A program made the translations under genes and the position numbers. Below are positions 6,259 through 14,615 of a stretch of 23,028 nucleotides of DNA, piece after piece. The number at the start of each line of letters is the position of its first letter. Within the stretch, counting starts at the first letter, position 1. The notes below the pieces were generated by a model. It saw only the letters and a list, made by a program, of their open reading frames with translations, did not search any database and was not told the origin of the DNA. The stretch is from Chloroflexia bacterium (GTDB taxonomy: Bacteria > Chloroflexota > Chloroflexia > Thermomicrobiales > JALYUS01), in contig JAICIL010000026.1 in assembly GCA_025924435.1 (NCBI GenBank), positions 1 to 23,028 of the forward strand. The letters are read 5' to 3'.

Positions 6259-8259
6259 ATGGCCTCTGCCGCACCGACACGCGCGCGCGGACTTTCGGCG
6301 ACCGATCTCTTCCGCCTGCGCTTCGTGGATGATGTGACGCTCTCGCCGGACGGGTCGCGGATCGCCTGCACCGTCGCGCGGCCCGATGGGGACGTGAACC
6401 GCAATCGCGCCAGCATCTGGGTCGCCTCCACAACCGGCGGCGACGCCCGCCAGGTGACGAGCGGCGAAAAGAAGGACACGCACCCCGCGTGGTCGCCGGA
6501 CGGCGCGCGGCTCGCCTTCGTCTCGGATCGCGGCGAGCAGGAGAAGGGGCAAATCTTCGTCCTCGATGTCGCGAACGGCGGCGAGGCCCGGCGGCTGACC
6601 ACCGACGACGAGCACGCGGCGTCCGAACCGCAATGGTCGCCGGACGGAAACTGGATCGCGTATCTCCGCAAGGTGCCGTCGCTCCCGGAGCCGGAGCAGA
6701 ACGTCGAATACAAGGACGACACGGACAAGCCGCGCATCATCACCCGCGCCAAGTACAAGTACGACGGCGAGGGCTTCTTCGACCACACGCGCAAGCAGTT
6801 GTTCATCATCTCGCCGGACGGCGGCGAGGCCCGGCAGTTGACGCATGGCACAATGGGCGTCGGCCAGATCGCGTGGTCGCCGGACGGTTCGGCGATCGCC
6901 TTCGCCTCCAATCGCGACGAGAACGAGGATCACGACCGGCGGCTGGATGTCTGGACGGTTGATGTCGCTTCGGGAGATCTGACCCGGATCACGCCGCATG
7001 ATGGCGCGTACGGGCATCTGGCGTGGTCGCCGGATGGGACGAGGCTCGCGGTCGTCGGCCATGCCTACCCGGCGAAGGGCGGCGCGAACGACCGCCTCTG
7101 GACGGTCCCGGCCACCGGCGGCGCGCCGACACAAGCGACCGATCTCGACCGCTCCATCGGCTCCGGCATCATGTCCGACACGGGCGCGGACGACCGCAGC
7201 CAACCGGCGTGGGTCGGCGACGACCTCTATTTCCTCGCCGCCATCAACGGCACGGCGCAAATTTGGCGCGCCCCGGACGGCGGCGGCCCCGCGACGCAGG
7301 TGACAGAGGGCGTGCACGCCATCGCGAGCTGGGATATTTCGCGCGATGGAGCGATTCTCGCCTACGGCGCCTCGACGCCGACCAATCCGGGCGAACTCTT
7401 CACGCAGCCGCTCCATGGGGGAGAGGCGACACAGCGCACGCGGTTGAACGCGGAGTTCCTCGCCGAGCGCGAGCCGAGCGGGCGCGAGGAGTTCTGGCTG
7501 CCCGCCGGGGACGGCACGGGCGAGCGGATTCAGGGCTGGATCGTCAAGCCGCCCGACTTCGACCCGGATGCGAAATACCCGCTCCTGCTCGAAATCCACG
7601 GCGGCCCGGCGGCGACGTACGGCGTCGGCTGGTTCCACGAGTTCCAGTTCTTCGCGGCGCAGGGGTACGTCGTCGTCTACTGCAACCCGCGCGGGTCGCA
7701 GGGGTATGGCGAGGCGTTCTGCACGAGCATCTATCAGGACTGGGGCACCAAGCCGACGATGGACGTGATGGCGGCGGTGGATCATGTGATCGGCCAGGGC
7801 TACATAGACACGGATCATCTCTACGTCACGGGCGGGTCGTACGGCGGCTACATGACCGACTGGATCGTCACGCATACCGACCGCTTCCGCGCCGCCGCGA
7901 CGCAGCGCTGCGTCTCCAATTTGACGACGCTCGCCCTCGCGGACGACACGGGCACGCTCTGGCTGGGCGACTACTTCGGCGGCATGCCGTGGGATGAACC
8001 GGCAGTCTACGCGCAAAACTCGCCGATCACGCACATCGCGAACTGTACGACGCCGCTCTTCATCGAGCACGAGGAGGAGGACCACCGCTGCCCGATGGAT
8101 CAGGCGGAGCAGGTCTACAACGCGCTGCACAAACTCGGCGTCGAGACCGAACTCGTCCGCTACCCGAAGGAGCCGCACGGCATGAGCCGCGACGGCGGCC
8201 CGCTCCATCGCGTGGACCGCCTCCAGCGCATTACCGGCTGGTTCGAGCGGCATAAATAG
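6259..8259 (+). CDS. S9 family (prolyl oligopeptidase / acylaminoacyl-peptidase) serine peptidase
   Basis: A 666-residue two-domain peptidase. The N-terminal half is a seven-bladed beta-propeller showing repeated WSPDG (TolB/PD40-like) motifs near residues 28, 78, 125, 206 and 255. The C-terminal alpha/beta-hydrolase domain starts near 420. The catalytic triad is Ser527 (GGSYGGY), Asp608 (EEEDHRCP) and His640 (KEPHGMS). Such enzymes cut short peptides or remove acylated N-terminal residues; the exact specificity is not readable. There is no signal peptide, so it is probably cytoplasmic. ATG at 6259 has GGAAAGGA about 7 nt upstream. The frame runs further back to 6190, but without family similarity. 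It is not clearly in an operon with the gene that follows 139 nt later. Confidence 0.95.
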   Translation: MASAAPTRARGLSATDLFRLRFVDDVTLSPDGSRIACTVARPDGDVNRNRASIWVASTTGGDARQVTSGEKKDTHPAWSPDGARLAFVSDRGEQEKGQIFVLDVANGGEARRLTTDDEHAASEPQWSPDGNWIAYLRKVPSLPEPEQNVEYKDDTDKPRIITRAKYKYDGEGFFDHTRKQLFIISPDGGEARQLTHGTMGVGQIAWSPDGSAIAFASNRDENEDHDRRLDVWTVDVASGDLTRITPHDGAYGHLAWSPDGTRLAVVGHAYPAKGGANDRLWTVPATGGAPTQATDLDRSIGSGIMSDTGADDRSQPAWVGDDLYFLAAINGTAQIWRAPDGGGPATQVTEGVHAIASWDISRDGAILAYGASTPTNPGELFTQPLHGGEATQRTRLNAEFLAEREPSGREEFWLPAGDGTGERIQGWIVKPPDFDPDAKYPLLLEIHGGPAATYGVGWFHEFQFFAAQGYVVVYCNPRGSQGYGEAFCTSIYQDWGTKPTMDVMAAVDHVIGQGYIDTDHLYVTGGSYGGYMTDWIVTHTDRFRAAATQRCVSNLTTLALADDTGTLWLGDYFGGMPWDEPAVYAQNSPITHIANCTTPLFIEHEEEDHRCPMDQAEQVYNALHKLGVETELVRYPKEPHGMSRDGGPLHRVDRLQRITGWFERHK

Positions 8260-8398
8260 CGCTGCGCGGGGCGGCATGTGGCATCGTCGCGGCGCCGCGC
8301 CGCCCTCCACCACCCGACGACCAGCGTGCGAACGAGCATGAGGATTTGCTCCGCCGGATCGCACACGGCACAATCCGTGCGGATGTCCATACCGAGTG

Positions 8399-9328
8399 AT
8401 GCCGCGCATTCGTGGGATGTTGACGCGACCGATGCAAACCGTCCTGAATCACACCGTACCGTCGCAATCCCAACCCGTCGCACCGGCGCGGTGGCTGCCG
8501 CGCCTCATCATCGGCGCGATCCTGAACGCCGTGGCGTGGTTCAGCGCGTGGGCGCGCGTCGGGCCGCTCGCGCATTACTCGTTCTTCCCGCTCTGGCTCG
8601 GCTTCATCCTCGTCGTGGACGCGCTGACGGAGGCGCGGAGCGGCACGTCGCTGTGGCAGCGCAGCCACGGCGCGTTCATCGGCCTGTTCTTCGTCTCCGC
8701 GCCCTTCTGGTGGTATTTCGAGCGGCTGAACCGCTACGTCGGCAACTGGCATTACCGCAACTATCGCCCGTTCGGTGGCGCCGCGTACATCTTCTGGGCA
8801 TCGCTGGCGTTCAGCACCGTCATCCCCGCCGTGCTCGGCGTCGCCGAACTCCTCGGCACATTCGGTCGCGACGCCGGATCGGTCCACCCTTCGCCGCGAT
8901 TGCCCGCGCGATTCGCCGGGGTGATCGTCGCCGTCGGGGTCGCGTCGCTCGCCCTCTCGCTCATTTTTTCGCACCAGTGCTTCCCCTTCCTCTGGCTCTC
9001 GCTGCTGCTCATCCTCGACCCGATCAACGATCACTTCGGCGAATCCAGCATCATCGGGTTGCTGCGCGGGCATGCCTACGCCCACCTCGTGCGCCTGATG
9101 ACCGCCGGGCTGATCTGCGGCTTCTTCTGGGAGATGTGGAACTTCTGGTCGCTGCCGAAGTGGTACTACACCGTCCCGTACGTCGGAGTCGGCAAGGTCT
9201 TCGAGATGCCGATCCTCGGCTACGGCGGCTACCTGCCCTTCGCGCTCGAAATCTTCGCCGTCTACCATTTCGCGCGGCTGATCACCCGGCGGTTCCGTCT
9301 CTTTCCGCGCGATTATGTGCGAATATAG
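8399..9328 (+). CDS. Uncharacterised polytopic membrane protein
   Basis: A 309-residue protein with about eight hydrophobic spans (roughly 32-50, 60-78, 92-112, 125-150, 175-195, 200-217, 235-258 and 285-305). The function is not recognised. Charged and aromatic motifs stand out between spans: WWYFERLNRYVGNWHY (about 108-123), DPINDHFGESSI (about 210-221), WEMWNFWSLPKWYY and FEMPILGYGGYLPFALE near the C-terminus. The glutamates inside or next to membrane spans, followed by conserved-looking Trp/Asn/Tyr, suggest an active site within the membrane, not just an anchor. I have an impression that similar motifs occur in unnamed proteins of several phyla, but this needs a search. The start is uncertain: ATG at 8399, 8417 and 8432 are all possible and none has a good Shine-Dalgarno sequence. 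Confidence 0.8.
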   Translation: MPRIRGMLTRPMQTVLNHTVPSQSQPVAPARWLPRLIIGAILNAVAWFSAWARVGPLAHYSFFPLWLGFILVVDALTEARSGTSLWQRSHGAFIGLFFVSAPFWWYFERLNRYVGNWHYRNYRPFGGAAYIFWASLAFSTVIPAVLGVAELLGTFGRDAGSVHPSPRLPARFAGVIVAVGVASLALSLIFSHQCFPFLWLSLLLILDPINDHFGESSIIGLLRGHAYAHLVRLMTAGLICGFFWEMWNFWSLPKWYYTVPYVGVGKVFEMPILGYGGYLPFALEIFAVYHFARLITRRFRLFPRDYVRI

Positions 9329-9364
9329 CGACGATGGCGGCAATCAACGGAGGGAGGGGCGAGG

Positions 9365-10174
9365 ATGGCGACAAACTGGGGCATGGTCGAGGAGGTCGTC
9401 GCGCAGGCGAGCGAGGGCGGCACGGTCGGCGTCTCGCTGATCGGGCCGGACGGCGCGACCTGGTCGCACCACGGCGACCGGAAGTTCGGCGCGGCGAGCA
9501 CGGTGAAGATCCCGATCATGGTGGAGATCTTCCGGCAGATTGATGCCGGGAAGCGGTCGCTCGACGACCGGCACGTCACGTCGGAGGCGGACATGACACC
9601 GGGCAGCGGCGTGCTGCTCAATCTGCATCGGGGCCTCGAACTGACGCTCAACGACCTCGTCTATCTGATGATCTCGATCAGCGACAACATGGCGACGAAT
9701 ATCCTCATCCGCATGGCCGGGATGGAGGCCGTGAACCGGACGATGCGCGACCTCGGCATGAGGAACTCGCTCCTCGGCCGCGAGATGAAAGGCCGCCCGG
9801 CGAACGCCGATGAGCAGGAGAACCTCGCGACGCCGAACGATTACGCCGTGGCGATCCGCGCGATCCTCGACGGCGAGGCGGCGTCGCGCGCGTCGTGCGA
9901 CGCGATGACCGGCATGCTGGAGAAGCAGCAGAATCACGGCCGCATCGCGCGCTACCTGCCGCAGCACAGCGCGATCCGCTGGGGGTCGAAGACCGGCTCG
10001 GTACCGGGCGTGACGAACGACGCCGGTTTCATCCTCGCGCCGAACGGTCGGCTGATTATCGCCGTCTACTGCGAGAATTTCCCCGACCAGCATGTCGGCG
10101 AGCAGGTAATCGGCGATATCAGCCGCGCCGCGATGGCCGCGACGGGCGTCGTTGGGCCGCTCTATACGAGTTGA
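9365..10174 (+). CDS. Class A beta-lactamase-like serine hydrolase (Beta-lactamase2 type)
   Basis: A 269-residue protein with the three active-site motifs of penicillin-recognising enzymes in the right order: SxxK at Ser45-Lys48 (STVK), SDN at 106-108 and KTG at 209-211. The class A ExxLN omega-loop motif is not clear; REMKGR near 139-144 falls in that area without the usual Asn. A role as peptidase, esterase or transpeptidase-like hydrolase is therefore as likely as beta-lactam hydrolysis. No signal peptide or lipobox is seen: the N-terminus MATNWGMVEEVV is polar. That is odd for an enzyme acting on cell wall or antibiotic and suggests a cytoplasmic substrate. ATG at 9365 follows a purine-rich Shine-Dalgarno stretch (GGAGGGAGGGG), 36 nt after the membrane-protein gene, so co-transcription is plausible. 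Confidence 0.88.
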   Translation: MATNWGMVEEVVAQASEGGTVGVSLIGPDGATWSHHGDRKFGAASTVKIPIMVEIFRQIDAGKRSLDDRHVTSEADMTPGSGVLLNLHRGLELTLNDLVYLMISISDNMATNILIRMAGMEAVNRTMRDLGMRNSLLGREMKGRPANADEQENLATPNDYAVAIRAILDGEAASRASCDAMTGMLEKQQNHGRIARYLPQHSAIRWGSKTGSVPGVTNDAGFILAPNGRLIIAVYCENFPDQHVGEQVIGDISRAAMAATGVVGPLYTS

Positions 10175-10227
10175 CAGCAAGGTCCTCGCCCGAAAATCGT
10201 TGAAACGCTGTGAAGGAGGTTTCCGGT

Positions 10228-11229
10228 ATGACGCATCCCGGCCCGATCCAACGCCGGACACTGTTGAAGGGCGCCGCCGGTATTGGCCTCGCGGCGGCGA
10301 TTGCGCCCGCCCTGCCAGTATTGGCCGACGACACGCCGCCCGGCCCGGTCGCACGATATATGGATTCGATCTGGCACAAGCCGCAGGATGGCGGCGACTT
10401 CACGATCAAGAACAGTCGTGGCCTCCAAGGTGGCAGCGTCGAGGCGTTCGTCGTCTCGCATCGTTCGTACGACCTGACGATCACGGGGCTGATGTGCATG
10501 CCCGTCGGGCAGGGCGACGGGCCGTGGCCGGTGCTGCTCATCAACCACGGGCATTTCGCCTTCAACGAGTACGACACCGGCTACGACACGCTGCGCGAGG
10601 ACATTTTCTTCGCCTCGAACGGCTACGTCACCATCGCGACCGACTACCGCAACTACGCGGGTTCGGACAAGGGCGAGTATCAACTGGAACCCGGCTACAC
10701 CTACGATGTGCGCAACCTGCTCGACGCGATCCGCTTCGTCGCGCCCGTGGACGCGAAACGGGTCGGCATGATGGGCCACAGCATGGGCGGCGGCATCACC
10801 CAGCAAGTCCTCGTGACGACGCAGGGGCAGATCAAAGCGGCGACGCTCTACGGCTCCGTCTCCGGCGACGAGGTGGACAACTACACCGCGCGCCACACCC
10901 GCTGGGCGACGCCCGGTGGCGGCGGCGAGGGGGACAGAGTGACCGATCAGTTCGGCCCGCCCGACCGGATCGCGGAGGCGTACCGCCGCATGTCCCCGAT
11001 CAACTATCTCGACCGGATAGATTGCCCGGTCGCCATCCATCACTCCATCGCCGACCCGATTTGCCCGATTGAATGGGCGGAGAAGTTGCGCGGCGCATTC
11101 GCGGCGAAGAACATCCCGGTCGAATACCACACGTACCAGGGCCAGCCCCATTCCTTCCAGGGCGCGGGCTTCCAGGAGTACGTGCAGTCGAACCTCGTCT
11201 TCTTCGACAAATACGTCAAGAACGGGTAA
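10228..11229 (+). CDS. Tat-exported alpha/beta hydrolase (prolyl-oligopeptidase / dienelactone-hydrolase-like)
   Basis: A 333-residue secreted hydrolase. The N-terminus carries a twin-arginine signal: RRTLLKG at 9-15, a hydrophobic stretch to about 31, and a probable cleavage after VLA near 33. The mature part is an alpha/beta hydrolase with nucleophile Ser185 (GHSMGGG), acid Asp276 (SIADPICP) and base His308 (GQPHSFQG). The oxyanion loop is NHGHF near 106-110. Similar proteins are annotated as dienelactone hydrolase or acetyl xylan esterase family; the substrate here is unknown. Twin-arginine export implies folding in the cytoplasm before transport. ATG at 10228 has a near-perfect AAGGAGGT 8 nt upstream, which decides the start over an in-frame codon at 10210. 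The gap to the preceding serine hydrolase is 53 nt. Confidence 0.9.
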   Translation: MTHPGPIQRRTLLKGAAGIGLAAAIAPALPVLADDTPPGPVARYMDSIWHKPQDGGDFTIKNSRGLQGGSVEAFVVSHRSYDLTITGLMCMPVGQGDGPWPVLLINHGHFAFNEYDTGYDTLREDIFFASNGYVTIATDYRNYAGSDKGEYQLEPGYTYDVRNLLDAIRFVAPVDAKRVGMMGHSMGGGITQQVLVTTQGQIKAATLYGSVSGDEVDNYTARHTRWATPGGGGEGDRVTDQFGPPDRIAEAYRRMSPINYLDRIDCPVAIHHSIADPICPIEWAEKLRGAFAAKNIPVEYHTYQGQPHSFQGAGFQEYVQSNLVFFDKYVKNG

Positions 11230-11243
11230 CGGCGGAAAAGGTA

Positions 11244-11328
11244 AACCACCAAGGCACGGAGGATCACCAAGAACACCAAGAAGAAAAATCCCGCTTGGTG
11301 TTCTTCGTATTCTTGGTGTCCTGGTGAT
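11244..11328. repeat. Imperfect palindrome built from ACCAAG units between convergent genes
   Basis: The 113-nt gap between the convergent Tat hydrolase and histidine kinase genes holds an imperfect inverted repeat rich in CACCAAG and CTTGGTG words. The core is a perfect 12-bp stem (AAGAACACCAAG at 11269-11280 with its complement at 11294-11305), with looser pairing outside. It may serve as a bidirectional terminator. Its wordy, low-complexity make-up resembles the other dispersed repeats in the window. Confidence 0.7.
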
Positions 11329-11342
11329 TCGGCAACCGGCCC

Positions 11343-12590
11343 CTACGCGCCCGGATTGTCAGTGACGGGGGCGGCCTTCGGCAGCGTCACGGTGAAGGTC
11401 GTGCCGACGCCGCGCGTGCTCTCGAAGGTGATCGTGCCGCCCTGCAATTCGACGAGCCGCTTGGCGAGCGCCAGTTCAAGCCCGGTGCCGCCGCTCTGGT
11501 TTTCCGCGCCCGCTTCGGCGGCGAACGCCTGAAAGATGTTCGCCTGCTCCTCGGAGCGGATGCCGACGCCGCTGTCCACCACATCCAGCGCGATATGCGT
11601 CGCGTTGTCGTCGCGCGCCCGGAGCGTCACCACCCCGCCGGTGGGCGAAAAGCGCAGGCCGTTCATGCCCAACTTGAGGATGATCTGCACTGTCCAGCGT
11701 TCGTCCACATAGACGGCGAGATCGCTGTCCGGAACATGCACGATAACGTGCTGGCGCCGCGATGCCGCCAGCGTATCGAGGCTCACGCGCGCCTCGTCAA
11801 GCATCGCCGCCACGCTGACATTCTCGCGCCGCAGGCGCAAATTCCCGGCGTCCAGGCGGGCGAGTTCGATCATGTCGTCAATCAGGCCGAGCATCTGCTG
11901 CCCGGCGGAGACGATGTCGCCGTAGACCATCTGCCGATCCGCCGGGTCCGCCACCTCGCCCGCCGCCAGCATCTCGCCGAAGCCGACGACGGTCGTGAGC
12001 GGCGTGCGCAGCCGGTGGCTCATCGCCGTGAGGAAATGATGCTTCTGCTGCACGGACCCGATCAGGACATCGTTGAGCAGTTGCATCTCCTCGACTTTGT
12101 CTTCGAGTTGCCGCTCCCGTTCCGATGGCCCGCTTGGCGCGGTGGCCGCCGCCCGTGTGACCGAGAGCAGCAGCATCGCGTCGCCATCGCCCGTCGCGGG
12201 GATCGGCGCGAGGTCGAGATCCCACGCGGCATCGGGCGCGCTGATCCGCGCGAAACGGATGCCGCTCCGACGGATCGCGCCCCCGCTGATCGAGACATCA
12301 TCAATTATCGCCAGCAGCGTCGGTTCATCGTCGAGCGGCAGGACATCGCACAGTCGCACGCCGCCGACGAGCAGCGCGCGGTACTCCGAGGCGAGGAAGG
12401 CGCGAAACGCCGAATTGGCCGCATACACCGCCGTCGTCGCGCGCTCGAAGACGACCGCGCCCATCGTCAGGCATTCGAGCACCTGCGCAACGATTTCCCC
12501 ATCGTGGCCATTCTCGGATCGGGGAGCGGCGATGACGGCCCATGCTCGTCGCGGGCCTGCTGACGCTTCGATGCTTGACCTCTTCTCCAT
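11343..12590 (-). CDS. Soluble sensor histidine kinase with PAS-like input domain
   Basis: A 415-residue kinase without membrane spans. Residues about 35-148 look like a PAS-type sensor domain. About 155-185 is a charged helix, probably a coiled-coil linker. The dimerisation/phosphoacceptor domain follows with phospho-His192 (SHRLRTPL), then the ATPase domain with the N-box Asn310 (KLGMNGLRFSP), the G1 box Asp339 (DSGVGI) and the G2 box (SGGTGLELALAKRL, about 366-379). The acidic residue that normally follows the phospho-His (HE or HD) is Arg here. No response regulator gene is next to it, so it is an orphan kinase within this window. It diverges from the glycosyltransferase gene with 61 nt between. 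ATG at 12590 has no clear Shine-Dalgarno sequence, so the start is less certain. Confidence 0.9.
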   Translation of the reverse strand: MEKRSSIEASAGPRRAWAVIAAPRSENGHDGEIVAQVLECLTMGAVVFERATTAVYAANSAFRAFLASEYRALLVGGVRLCDVLPLDDEPTLLAIIDDVSISGGAIRRSGIRFARISAPDAAWDLDLAPIPATGDGDAMLLLSVTRAAATAPSGPSERERQLEDKVEEMQLLNDVLIGSVQQKHHFLTAMSHRLRTPLTTVVGFGEMLAAGEVADPADRQMVYGDIVSAGQQMLGLIDDMIELARLDAGNLRLRRENVSVAAMLDEARVSLDTLAASRRQHVIVHVPDSDLAVYVDERWTVQIILKLGMNGLRFSPTGGVVTLRARDDNATHIALDVVDSGVGIRSEEQANIFQAFAAEAGAENQSGGTGLELALAKRLVELQGGTITFESTRGVGTTFTVTLPKAAPVTDNPGA

Positions 12591-12627
12591 ATTTCGTTTA
12601 CACTCATGTACGTTCGCTTACGCGCGT

Positions 12628-12633
12628 AGTATA
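12628..12633 (-). promoter_or_regulatory. Possible -10 box for the histidine kinase gene
   Basis: The 61-nt divergent gap is unusually AT-rich for this window. On the minus strand it contains TATACT, one base from the TATAAT consensus, 38 nt before the kinase start. The matching -35 position is poor (TTCATT, inside the start of the glycosyltransferase gene). This is a weak prediction. Confidence 0.25.
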
Positions 12634-12651
12634 CGCCATATATTGCCGTAA

Positions 12652-14496
12652 ATGAAGGGCACGATGCCGCGAAAATCCGCTCTGGAAGCGACGATAGAGA
12701 CGCCGAATAATTGGATCGGCGTCGCGCCGCCGCATGTATTCCGCAAGTGGCTGACGCTGCTGCGCGTGATGATCGTCCTCAATCTCTCGCTCGGCTTCAA
12801 TTACCTCATCTGGCGCTATCTCTTCTCGATCAACATCCACGCGCTCTGGTTTGCGATCCCGATGATCCTCGCGGAGACGTACAGCATCTTCGGCAATCTC
12901 CTCTTCTGCATCACGCTCTGGAAACCGACGCAGCGCCATCCGGTGCCGCTCTCGACCTTCATCCTCGCCTTCCGCCGCGTGCATGGCCGTCTGCCAGCGG
13001 TCGGCGTCTTTATCACCGTCTACAACGAGCCGGTGGAACTCGTCCGCGCGACGGCGGAGGCGGCGATGGCGATGCGCCACCCGCCGATGATCCCCGTGAC
13101 CGTCTACGTGCTCGACGACGGCGACAACGCGCGGATGGCCTCGATGGCGTGGGAGATCGGCTGCCAGTACATCACGCGCGGCGAGACGTGGCAGGGCAAG
13201 GCGCGCCACGCGAAGGCGGGCAACCTCATCAATGCCCTGTGGCAGCAATCCGGCGAGGATTTCGTGCTGATCCTCGACGCCGATCAGGTCGTTCTGCCGA
13301 ATTTCCTCGAAGAGAGCATCGGCTACTTCGCCGACCCCGAAGTCGCCCTCGTGCAGACGCCGCAATATTTCGGCAATGTGCCGGAAAACGACCCCTTCTG
13401 CTCGCGCGCGGAAATTTTCTACGGCCCGATCCAGCAAGGGAAGGACGGCTGGAACGCCGCCTTCTTCTGCGGATCGAACGCGCTCCTCCGCCGCGACGCG
13501 CTCCTCCACATGGGGATGGTGAACTTCGCGGAGGAGATCGCGAAACGCGGCATCGAGTCCGCGCTGGACGGCGGCGAGGCGGTGCCGATCCGCCCCTTCG
13601 CGACGATCAGCGTGACGGAAGATATGGCGACGTGCCAACGCCTGCACGCGCTGGGCTGGAAGACCGTCTTTCACCCGAAGGTCCTGGCCGTCGGCCTCGC
13701 GCCGGACGAGTGGCGCGCCGCATTGCCGCAGAAACTGCGCTGGGCGCAGGGGACGCTCCAGGTCCTGCTCCGCGAGAACCCGCTGACCTACCGCCCGCCG
13801 CAGGGCGCCACGAGCGCGCAGGATTACCTCAACAGCATGTATCCGTCGCTTAACCTCAAATCGCGCAAAGTCGGCATGACGCTCGGGCAGCGGCTCAACT
13901 ATCTGATGACGATGTGGTCCTACCTCGCCGGCCCGTTCGCCGTCATCTACCTCGCCGCGCCGCTCATTTATCTCTTCACGGGCACGCCGCCGGTGATCGC
14001 CTACACCGTGCCGTACTTCGTGCGGCTGGTCCCCTTCCTGATCGTCAACCGCGTCGTCTTCGTCATCGTCGCGCGGGGCATCAAGACCTTCCGGGGCGAG
14101 CAGCACAATGTCGCGCTCTTCCCGATCTGGATTCGCGCCCTGACGACGGCGGCGAACAACGTCCTCTTCGGCGCGAAACTCGGCTTCATGGTGACACCAA
14201 AGGAGCGCTCGGACCACAAACGGTCCCTCGCCGATCTCTGGACCGTCTGGCCGCAGTGCGCGGCGATCATCGCCACGCTGATCGCCGTCGCCTGGGGGAT
14301 CGTCATGGTGCTCACCGGCGACAACCGCCGCTTCGGCATCCTCATCAACTCCTTCTGGGCGCTCTACAATGTCCTCCTCCTGAGCGCCGCGCCGTATGCC
14401 GCGCTGTGGCAGCCGCCGGAGACGACGGCGAAAGCGAGCCGGCCGCACAATGTCGAGACGGTGCGGACATTGCGCGGCGCGCCGACCGCCCGCTGA
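12652..14496 (+). CDS. Membrane glycosyltransferase family 2, cellulose-synthase-like
   Basis: A 614-residue processive-type glycosyltransferase. Two membrane spans (about 35-58 and 63-90) precede the cytoplasmic GT-A domain. Its motifs match BcsA-type synthases: Asp155-Asp156 (VLDDGDN), the metal-binding DADQ at 209-212, the catalytic-base motif TED at 322-324, and QKLRW at 360-364 (QxxRW). About four further spans follow between 390 and 590. No PilZ domain follows, so c-di-GMP control through a built-in PilZ is not supported. The sugar donor and polymer are unknown; cellulose, another beta-glucan or a related exopolysaccharide are options. No bcsB or bcsZ partner is nearby. An alternative ATG at 12664 has GAAGGG just upstream and may be the real start; ATG at 12652 lacks a Shine-Dalgarno sequence. 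Confidence 0.9.
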   Translation: MKGTMPRKSALEATIETPNNWIGVAPPHVFRKWLTLLRVMIVLNLSLGFNYLIWRYLFSINIHALWFAIPMILAETYSIFGNLLFCITLWKPTQRHPVPLSTFILAFRRVHGRLPAVGVFITVYNEPVELVRATAEAAMAMRHPPMIPVTVYVLDDGDNARMASMAWEIGCQYITRGETWQGKARHAKAGNLINALWQQSGEDFVLILDADQVVLPNFLEESIGYFADPEVALVQTPQYFGNVPENDPFCSRAEIFYGPIQQGKDGWNAAFFCGSNALLRRDALLHMGMVNFAEEIAKRGIESALDGGEAVPIRPFATISVTEDMATCQRLHALGWKTVFHPKVLAVGLAPDEWRAALPQKLRWAQGTLQVLLRENPLTYRPPQGATSAQDYLNSMYPSLNLKSRKVGMTLGQRLNYLMTMWSYLAGPFAVIYLAAPLIYLFTGTPPVIAYTVPYFVRLVPFLIVNRVVFVIVARGIKTFRGEQHNVALFPIWIRALTTAANNVLFGAKLGFMVTPKERSDHKRSLADLWTVWPQCAAIIATLIAVAWGIVMVLTGDNRRFGILINSFWALYNVLLLSAAPYAALWQPPETTAKASRPHNVETVRTLRGAPTAR

Positions 14497-14514
14497 ACGC
14501 TGAGCGATATTCGA

Positions 14515-14583
14515 TGGTGGTAGCAGGCTTTCCAGCCTGCCTTTTCGTGCCGGGGAGGCAGGCTGGAAAGCCTGCTACCACCA
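14515..14583. repeat. Perfect 27-bp inverted repeat, probable bidirectional terminator
   Basis: Between the convergent glycosyltransferase and P-loop genes, 14515-14541 is perfectly complementary to 14557-14583, with a 15-nt loop. The arm contains AGCAGGCTTTCCAGCCTGC, itself a near-palindrome, so each arm could also fold alone. The TTCCAGCCTGC core is shared with the hairpin at 3538-3582. A stem this long and perfect implies recent origin or selection to keep pairing. It may end transcription from both sides. Confidence 0.9.
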
Positions 14584-14615
14584 AGAAAACGCACCTGATT
14601 TGCCGCTATCGGGGA

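Noticed and set aside
8260..8398. Gap after the S9 peptidase examined for a small gene or terminator
   Set aside because: Only short GC-rich self-complementary bits were seen; no coding or clear hairpin signal.
6232..8409. 725-codon open frame on the minus strand across the S9 peptidase gene
   Set aside because: Antisense shadow of a gene with a complete catalytic triad; composition is typical of reversed high-GC codons.
12604..14448. 614-codon open frame antisense to the glycosyltransferase
   Set aside because: The plus-strand protein has all GT2 motifs and membrane spans; the reverse frame has no recognisable feature.
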